Of a stretch of DNA of 17,895 bases, positions 13,632 to 17,895 are shown piece after piece. Location: the NCBI GenBank assembly GCA_964641415.1, contig CAZXMW010000068.1, positions 1-17,895 of the forward strand, given 5' to 3'. Both the position numbers and the translations under genes were made by a program. The notes under the pieces were generated by a model, which did no database searches, was not told the DNA's origin, and saw only the letters and a list, made by a program, of their open reading frames with translations. The stretch's first letter is position 1; each line of letters starts with the position of its first letter. The stretch comes from JAHECW01 sp964641415. GTDB taxonomy: Bacteria > Acidobacteriota > Thermoanaerobaculia > Thermoanaerobaculales > Sulfomarinibacteraceae.

Positions 13632-14903
13632 TCATCGGACCCTGAACTGTTCGAAAATCTTCTTCGTCGTGTCATCGGAAACGCCCGCCTCACGAGCGAA
13701 CTCCGGCCATCGATGAAGAGACCCGGCGATCTCGTCGATGATATTCCGCCCGTCGAACCTGAGATCGAACTTCGCGCCTGATTCGATCAAATCTCCTCGA
13801 GTGAAACCATTTCGCTTGCCGCCAAGACTCAACTGATGGTCCCGGGTGAAATTTCGGCCGCGGACGAATGTCAGATCGTAGGCCGGAGAGAGCCGCCATC
13901 GGCCGGTATCGTCCATCAAAAAGCTGAAGTTCTTGACGTGATCGTCCTGATTCACCGCCAGTAAGTTGAAGCACGCTCGACGAAAGGCCTGCTCGAGCGC
14001 CGGATAGCCAAGGCCGAGCGAAAGGACAAGCCGGAAGTACTGTTCGTACGAGTAAAGCCCTGGCACGTTGTAATCGATGTGCTCCATCCCCCCCAACGAA
14101 TGATAGTGAAGCCTGCCCCCGCTGTCCGTTCGGTCGAATCGCCGAGTCATGAAATGCGCAAAACTCCTCTCTTCCATGAGTCGTGTCTCGGCCATTTCGA
14201 TTCCGGCCGCTACTGCCATGCGTGAGTAGGCGTATTCAATTCTATTGAATGCCCGCGGCTTCGGATCGGGGTTGCCGATCTCGCCGACACCGTCGAATTT
14301 GATCAGCCACTCCTCGTCACCAGGCTGCCGTGGAGCAAATGCCGAGCGGACCTGCTCGGCTTCTGGATTCCACAAGATGATGGCTTTTGCCCTCGCGCCT
14401 CCAGCCGACGAGCCCAACCGCATGATTTCGGGAATCGCTACCTCTGTGTCTCCTTCGACGACTCGCCGCGCCGCTTCGACCAGGCTCGCGGCCTCGAGCG
14501 CGTCGTCCTCGCGTTGCCTACGAGGGATCTTCTCGGCCGGCCGATACTCCAACGCTCCCATGCCACGCGAACCTATGTACAAGAGCTTCTGCACCGGGCC
14601 CAGTCGCTCACCGGTACGGCCACGTTCTGCAAAGTACTTTTCGATGATGGCGTTGCCGAACCGGTCGGGCAGAGAATCGGCGAGGACACCCGGAAGGCCC
14701 TCGAACGCCTCGAGTCGCGACAGCTCGGGGAATGTCAGCGGACCTTCAACGGTCAGTGGAAGGTGTCGCGGAGATATTTCCAGCCCCGAACGTCGAAACT
14801 TCGGGTCGTATTCGAAGACAACCTGGCCGTCATCCGTTTCAACAGCGCCGGCCACCCGGCGGCCCCACAGCAGCACCTCGGCGAGACAGGCGCTCTCAAC
14901 CAC
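13632..14903 (-). CDS. hipA: HipA-family serine/threonine kinase toxin
   Basis: 423 residues from GTG 14903. HipA features are an N-terminal subdomain (LAEVLLWGRRVGAV-like, LPDRFGNAIIEKYF), the glycine-rich loop LGSSAGGARAKA (about 163-174), Lys202 in EEWLIKFD, the catalytic NQDDHVKNFSFL (Asp320/321, Asn325) and the metal-binding Asp343 in LSPAYDL. HipA kinases phosphorylate targets such as glutamyl-tRNA synthetase and halt growth; the target here is unknown. The start is GTG 14903, because AGGGG lies 8 bases upstream and this gives an 8-base overlap (GTGGTTGA) with the hipB stop. The frame is open to 15056, but that would overlap most of hipB. All key residues are present. Base composition is less GC-rich than in the genes at the window start, suggesting acquisition. 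Confidence 0.9.
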   Translation of the reverse strand: MVESACLAEVLLWGRRVAGAVETDDGQVVFEYDPKFRRSGLEISPRHLPLTVEGPLTFPELSRLEAFEGLPGVLADSLPDRFGNAIIEKYFAERGRTGERLGPVQKLLYIGSRGMGALEYRPAEKIPRRQREDDALEAASLVEAARRVVEGDTEVAIPEIMRLGSSAGGARAKAIILWNPEAEQVRSAFAPRQPGDEEWLIKFDGVGEIGNPDPKPRAFNRIEYAYSRMAVAAGIEMAETRLMEERSFAHFMTRRFDRTDSGGRLHYHSLGGMEHIDYNVPGLYSYEQYFRLVLSLGLGYPALEQAFRRACFNLLAVNQDDHVKNFSFLMDDTGRWRLSPAYDLTFVRGRNFTRDHQLSLGGKRNGFTRGDLIESGAKFDLRFDGRNIIDEIAGSLHRWPEFAREAGVSDDTTKKIFEQFRVR

Positions 14904-15219
14904 GGTCACGACCCCTGGCGCGGCGACGTTCAGTGCCTCCGGTTTCCAGGAGTTCGATTGGCGACACCTGCGATCGTGGTAGGAACGCATCAATGGCGTC
15001 GGTTTTACCCAGCGCGCGAAGGACGGCAACGACGGTCGACAGGCGAACGTCCTCACCGCTCTCCATGCTCCTCACGGTCCTTGGGGAAACACCGGCCTTC
15101 TGCGCCACATCACGCTGCAACAGGTTCTGCTGAAGACGGTACCGCCGAATCCGATCGCCAATCTCCGCAATCAACTCGCTGTCGGTCAGATGCCCGAGGG
15201 TCACGACTTCAATCTCCAT
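14896..15219 (-). CDS. hipB: HipB-like XRE-family antitoxin and repressor
   Basis: 107 residues. A helix-turn-helix of the Cro/C1 type spans about 19-73 (IGDRIRRYRLQQNLLQRDVAQ, then AGVSPRTVRSMESG). The C-terminal tail is basic (TERRRARGRDRG). It is the expected partner of HipA, which it would neutralise, and together they would repress the operon. It overlaps hipA by 8 bases. The ATG at 15219 has GGAG only 1-2 bases upstream. A second ATG at 15226 in another frame gives a six-codon frame (including its TGA stop) that overlaps the true start. Confidence 0.85.
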   Translation of the reverse strand: MEIEVVTLGHLTDSELIAEIGDRIRRYRLQQNLLQRDVAQKAGVSPRTVRSMESGEDVRLSTVVAVLRALGKTDAIDAFLPRSQVSPIELLETGGTERRRARGRDRG

Positions 15220-15231
15220 TCTCCATGAAGG

Positions 15232-15260
15232 AACATAATCGGCAATATAATGCCTTGGAA
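15232..15260 (-). promoter_or_regulatory. Putative hipBA promoter with a palindromic operator in the spacer
   Basis: On the minus strand TTCCAA (15255-15260) and TATGTT (15232-15237) are 17 bases apart. The spacer contains the near-perfect 14-base palindrome at 15241-15254 (GGCA, A/T-rich core, TGCC), 22 bases before ATG 15219. A site at this position would let HipB block RNA polymerase. The hexamers match consensus only partly; the palindrome is the stronger evidence. Confidence 0.5.
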
Positions 15261-15314
15261 CTTAATTTTTTCGGTTTAAAGGGTAATACGCTGCCTTTTA
15301 TTTGTCAATACGAT

Positions 15315-15333
15315 AGGGGCATCATTCTAGCCC
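15315..15333. repeat. Small stem-loop upstream of hipB
   Basis: GGGGC (15315-15319) pairs with GCCCC (15329-15333) around a 9-base loop in an A/T-rich stretch. A-rich sequence follows but no strong T-run. The function is unknown. Confidence 0.35.
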
Positions 15334-15420
15334 CAAAGAAACGTACCAGGCACTGATTTTCTGAATTTTGCAAATCGCAAGCGGCGCGAATGAAAAGGAA
15401 AAGGTGCCAGTCACGCTGTT

Positions 15421-15448
15421 CCGTACCTCCTCGCCGTACCCCGTCTTG
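15421..15448 (+). repeat. Left terminal inverted repeat of the IS66 element
   Basis: It begins CCGTACCTCCTCGCC and ends CCCCGTCTTG. Compared with the reverse complement of the right end, it differs only at positions 7 and 16 of 28. It lies beyond the 3' end of tnpC. Confidence 0.9.
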
Positions 15449-15493
15449 ACACCAGGCACAGGTTCGAGTGCAAGAAATCTGAGTTGAGGCAGA

Positions 15494-17005
15494 TCAGGTC
15501 AGATCTGAGGGCAGGGTGACGGCGCCGTGGTCGGCGACCGCGCGGTTTGCGGCGAGGGTGACGTAGTCGCGAGGATTGACACCGCTGAGCTTGGCGGTTT
15601 CGAAGAGGGTGTAGAAAAGCGCCGCGACCTCGGTGCCTTGCTTTGACTTCGAGCCGTAGTGGTTCTTGCGGCCCAGCACGACTCCGCGGAGAGCACGCTC
15701 GGCTGCGTTGTTGTCCAGCGGAATGCGTGGATCGTCGAGGAAGAGAATCAGCCCCTTCCAGAGTTTGAGCATGTAGGAAATGGCCTTGCCCATCTTCGAC
15801 CTCGGCAGGACGGCGCCGTCGTGCTTGGCGGCCCATTCGAGAAGCTTTTTGATGACCGGTTTTGACTTTTCCTGTCTCAGCCGGCGACGCAGCTCAAGGA
15901 TTCGTTGTTTCTCCTCGTCGGTTGCATCGGGCCCTGCCCTTGGTACCTCTCGCTCGATTCTGAAAAGGGCGTCGATCTGGCTGACGGCTTGTTTGCTGAG
16001 TTCCGGGCTGAAGTCCGCCGCCTCGAGAAACTTCCTTCTGACATGTGCCCAGCAGTGGGCGAGCTTCAGATTCGGCGAGTTCTTCGCGAGTGACTGGTAG
16101 GCGGCGTAGCCGTCGGTCATGGCGACGCCCTCGAAACCGTCGAGCACCTTTTTCGCAGCATTCTGCGATCGGCTGTTCAGGATGCGGTAGACGGCGATGT
16201 CGTCGGATGTGACGCCCCACGTCCACCACTTGCTGGTGTTCTTGTTTTCGTGGTTACGCCAGAAGGTCTCGTCGGCGTAGACAAAGCCGAACTCGAGGAC
16301 CATCTTGCACAGCGTCTGGTACGTCGGCTCGAGATATCGGGCGAGGACGCTGATCTGGTCCCACAGTGTCTGGCTGTCGGTGTCGAGGCCCGCCCTGCCC
16401 ATGGCCTTCACTTGGCGCTCGAGCGGCATGTGGTCGAGGTACTTCTGCTCGGCGACATGGACCGCAAAGTCGACAGAGTAGCGGCCGCCCGGGATCAGCC
16501 TGGCCGGCCCCGACGCTGTGACGATCTGCTCGTTGCACCTGCAGCGGTACTTTTGCCGCCGATGCTTGAGGATCTTGTACTCGACGCCGACGACGGTGAT
16601 CTCTTCCGACTCCTCGGCCTGGTCGCCCATCTCGGTGAGGACCTCGCCGCAGATCGAGCATGTGCGGTCTTTCTCTGCGAGAGTGTGGGTCACTTCTTCG
16701 ACGGGGAGCTTCGGTTGGCTCTTGGGGCCGTGGCCGCGGCGAGGCGCCTTGGGCTTTTCATCGCCTGCATTCGTCGCCCGCGGAGTTCTCTCTGACGACT
16801 CGCCGAAGACCATGCGCTGCATGGCGGCGAGCTGCTCTTTGAGGAGATCAAACTCCATCTGAGGATCGACGTCGCCGCCTCGCAAGCGCGCGTTTTCTGC
16901 CCTCAGACGAGCGTTATCTTTGCTCAGTCGGATGGTGGATTTTTCAAGGTGAGATGCGACCTGCTGGAGGGTTTTGACGTCTGATATTTCCTCCAGCCTC
17001 GACAT
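15494..17005 (-). CDS. tnpC: IS66-family transposase TnpC (DDE)
   Basis: 503 residues. The N-terminus (about 1-65) is a likely coiled coil. A zinc-finger region follows, with Cys116, Cys119, Cys155 and Cys157. The DDE catalytic core has Asp245 in VYADET, Asp298 in AMTDGYAAY and Glu436 in LDNNAAERALR. The C-terminal block (GRKNHYGSKSKQGTEVAALFY) is typical of IS66 transposases. It catalyses cut and strand transfer at the element's ends. It is full length and apparently intact. Its start overlaps the tnpB 3' end by 62 bases, suggesting coupled translation. The protein terminates 46 bases inside the left inverted repeat. Confidence 0.95.
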   Translation of the reverse strand: MSRLEEISDVKTLQQVASHLEKSTIRLSKDNARLRAENARLRGGDVDPQMEFDLLKEQLAAMQRMVFGESSERTPRATNAGDEKPKAPRRGHGPKSQPKLPVEEVTHTLAEKDRTCSICGEVLTEMGDQAEESEEITVVGVEYKILKHRRQKYRCRCNEQIVTASGPARLIPGGRYSVDFAVHVAEQKYLDHMPLERQVKAMGRAGLDTDSQTLWDQISVLARYLEPTYQTLCKMVLEFGFVYADETFWRNHENKNTSKWWTWGVTSDDIAVYRILNSRSQNAAKKVLDGFEGVAMTDGYAAYQSLAKNSPNLKLAHCWAHVRRKFLEAADFSPELSKQAVSQIDALFRIEREVPRAGPDATDEEKQRILELRRRLRQEKSKPVIKKLLEWAAKHDGAVLPRSKMGKAISYMLKLWKGLILFLDDPRIPLDNNAAERALRGVVLGRKNHYGSKSKQGTEVAALFYTLFETAKLSGVNPRDYVTLAANRAVADHGAVTLPSDLT

Positions 17006-17396
17006 GCTCTATTTTCTCAATAAAATGGTTATCTGTCAAGCACTTAAGGCATAGTTTTTCGGGTGAAACCACAACTTTCCCGACCAGTCTGCTGCCCTCC
17101 AGAAAGAGCTGCAGCTCGGACATCGTCAGCTTGATCGAGGTGATCTCCTCACCCGCCCACAGCTTCGCAAAGAGCCCTTTCTCCAGTCGCTTCGCATACA
17201 GGCACAGACCTGTCCCGTCCCACATCAGCACCTTGGCCCGTTTCCGGTTGCGAGCGACGAAGAGAAACATGTCCCCTGACAGCGGATCGCGATCCAGGTG
17301 GCTCGACACCATCCCGTACAATCCGTCGAAGCCCTTCCTCATATCGGTCGGCAAGGTGTAGGCGAAAACCCGGACCGACCTCGTCGACCCGATCAT
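16944..17396 (-). CDS. tnpB: IS66 accessory protein TnpB
   Basis: 150 residues, somewhat longer than the usual 110-120. The core (LPTDMRKGFDGLYGMV, FLFVARNRKRAKVLMWDGTG, LYAKRLEKGLF) is a clear match to the IS66 Orf2/TnpB family, which is required for transposition but whose biochemical role is unclear. The ATG overlaps the tnpA stop in an ATGA. The last 30 or so residues after VVVSPEK are not part of the conserved core and run into the tnpC reading frame. Confidence 0.93.
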   Translation of the reverse strand: MIGSTRSVRVFAYTLPTDMRKGFDGLYGMVSSHLDRDPLSGDMFLFVARNRKRAKVLMWDGTGLCLYAKRLEKGLFAKLWAGEEITSIKLTMSELQLFLEGSRLVGKVVVSPEKLCLKCLTDNHFIEKIEHVEAGGNIRRQNPPAGRISP

Positions 17397-17782
17397 CCGA
17401 CGACCCGCAGCAGAAACGCCAGCGTCTGGGCGTCGAGACCGTCGACCATGTAGCCGGCCGGCGTCATTAAGCGGAGTGGGCCACCGTCGATCTCCGACCG
17501 GTCGTGTTCCTCAGAAGCGACGATCGACACCGACCGAAAGCCCGCTGCGAGCTCCTTGCGATCTGCCCGAAGCCACCTCGCCAGCGTCGACTCCACCAGA
17601 CCGAGGCGATTCGAAATCGCTAACAGCGGCTCGCCTTGCTCGCGACACACCCTGGCGTACGAAATGACCCGAGATCGTAGTCCTGCCGGGCAGCGCCATC
17701 TCTTGCCCGGTCGGCTCTCCAGCTCCGCGGCGATCTCTCGTTTCAGCTGCTCACACAGTCCATCCAGGCTTCTGATTTCCAT
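17393..17782 (-). CDS. tnpA: IS66 accessory protein TnpA (helix-turn-helix)
   Basis: 129 residues. The N-terminal part has a predicted helix-turn-helix (LLAISNRLGLVESTLARWLR, about 53-72). The C-terminal motif LMTPAGYMVDGLDAQTLAFLL matches the end of IS66 Orf1 proteins. It is the first gene of the element, its start lies 33 bases inside the right inverted repeat, and it overlaps tnpB by 4 bases. AGGG lies directly against the ATG, so its translation signal is poor. Confidence 0.88.
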   Translation of the reverse strand: MEIRSLDGLCEQLKREIAAELESRPGKRWRCPAGLRSRVISYARVCREQGEPLLAISNRLGLVESTLARWLRADRKELAAGFRSVSIVASEEHDRSEIDGGPLRLMTPAGYMVDGLDAQTLAFLLRVVG

Positions 17783-17814
17783 CCCTCAAGCCTGGGCAAT
17801 TCAGATCGATCGCG

Positions 17815-17842
17815 CAAGACGGGGTAGGGCGAGGAAGTACGG
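17815..17842 (-). repeat. Right terminal inverted repeat of the IS66 element
   Basis: It begins CAAGACGGGG and ends GAGGAAGTACGG on the plus strand. It is the inverted partner of 15421-15448, with 26 of 28 matches. The remaining bases 17843-17895 hold only a small stem (CCTCGG/CCGAGG, 17860-17880) and no gene. Confidence 0.9.
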
Positions 17843-17895
17843 CCGAGTGAGGAGTTGGGCCTCGGAGATCGGGGCCGAGGTGATTGCGAGGTGCA

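Larger units (their letters stand above)
15421..17842 (-). mobile_element. IS66-family insertion sequence with tnpA-tnpB-tnpC
   Basis: About 2.42 kb bounded by terminal inverted repeats that match at 26 of 28 positions and enclose the three standard IS66 genes in the standard order. The size and gene set are usual for the family. The true tips may be the GTAC two bases inside each repeat (15423 and 17840), since IS66 ends often begin with GTA. The 8-base target duplication typical of the family is not visible for either choice of tips, so the flanks may have recombined or decayed. All three genes look intact. Confidence 0.88.

Noticed and set aside
13422..13781. Possible small plus-strand gene containing a QFPLG amino-acid repeat
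   Set aside because: The amino-acid repeat merely follows the DNA repeat, whose 30-base period is a multiple of three. The frame runs antisense into the conserved end of hipA and has no ribosome site.
14904..15056. 51-residue N-terminal extension of HipA
   Set aside because: It would overlap almost half of hipB. The GTG at 14903 has an AGGGG site and gives the usual short overlap between the two genes.

Overview
This is high-GC bacterial chromosome, with strong G/C at third codon positions and long spurious antisense reading frames. I think it is most likely an environmental member of the Acidobacteriota (Thermoanaerobaculia/Holophagae-like) or a neighbouring phylum. The main hints are the secreted lysyl-endopeptidase-like protease with its C-terminal domain and the general gene style. 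No rRNA or tRNA gene is visible, so this placement is an inference.

Layout. (1) 137-5529, plus strand: an operon of a 1370-residue pyruvate,phosphate-dikinase-like protein and a divergent 416-residue GAPDH-family protein. The dikinase-like protein has a large N-terminal region I do not recognise and no C-terminal PEP/pyruvate barrel. (2) 7114-5698, minus strand: a two-gene unit encoding an M23 metallopeptidase without a signal peptide and a CPBP membrane protease. (3) 7459-8256, plus: a short-chain dehydrogenase. (4) 8488-9408, plus: a tandem RNase H whose second domain has lost every catalytic residue. (5) 12211-9533, minus: a cyclophilin-type prolyl isomerase, then a secreted trypsin-fold protease. 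(6) 12533-15219: an accessory stretch with two toxin-antitoxin modules, vapBC (plus) and hipBA (minus), facing each other tail to tail across a 453-base spacer that holds a hairpin and short repeats. (7) 15421-17842: a complete-looking IS66-family element with 28-base terminal inverted repeats and tnpA, tnpB and tnpC on the minus strand.

Regulation. Several first genes have a -10-like hexamer so close to the start codon that their transcripts would carry almost no 5' leader: the dikinase-like gene, the M23 gene, the RNase H gene and vapB. Genes second in an operon (gap-like, CPBP, hipA) instead have Shine-Dalgarno-like sequences. This suggests widespread leaderless initiation in this organism.

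The best candidate for an undescribed system is the dikinase-like/GAPDH-like operon. An ATP-grasp plus phosphohistidine swivel that cannot use PEP in the usual way is translationally linked to a GAPDH relative with an altered cofactor loop. The acceptor of the phosphate is unknown and may be bound by the roughly 870-residue N-terminal region. The second candidate is the RNase H-pseudo-RNase H fusion.
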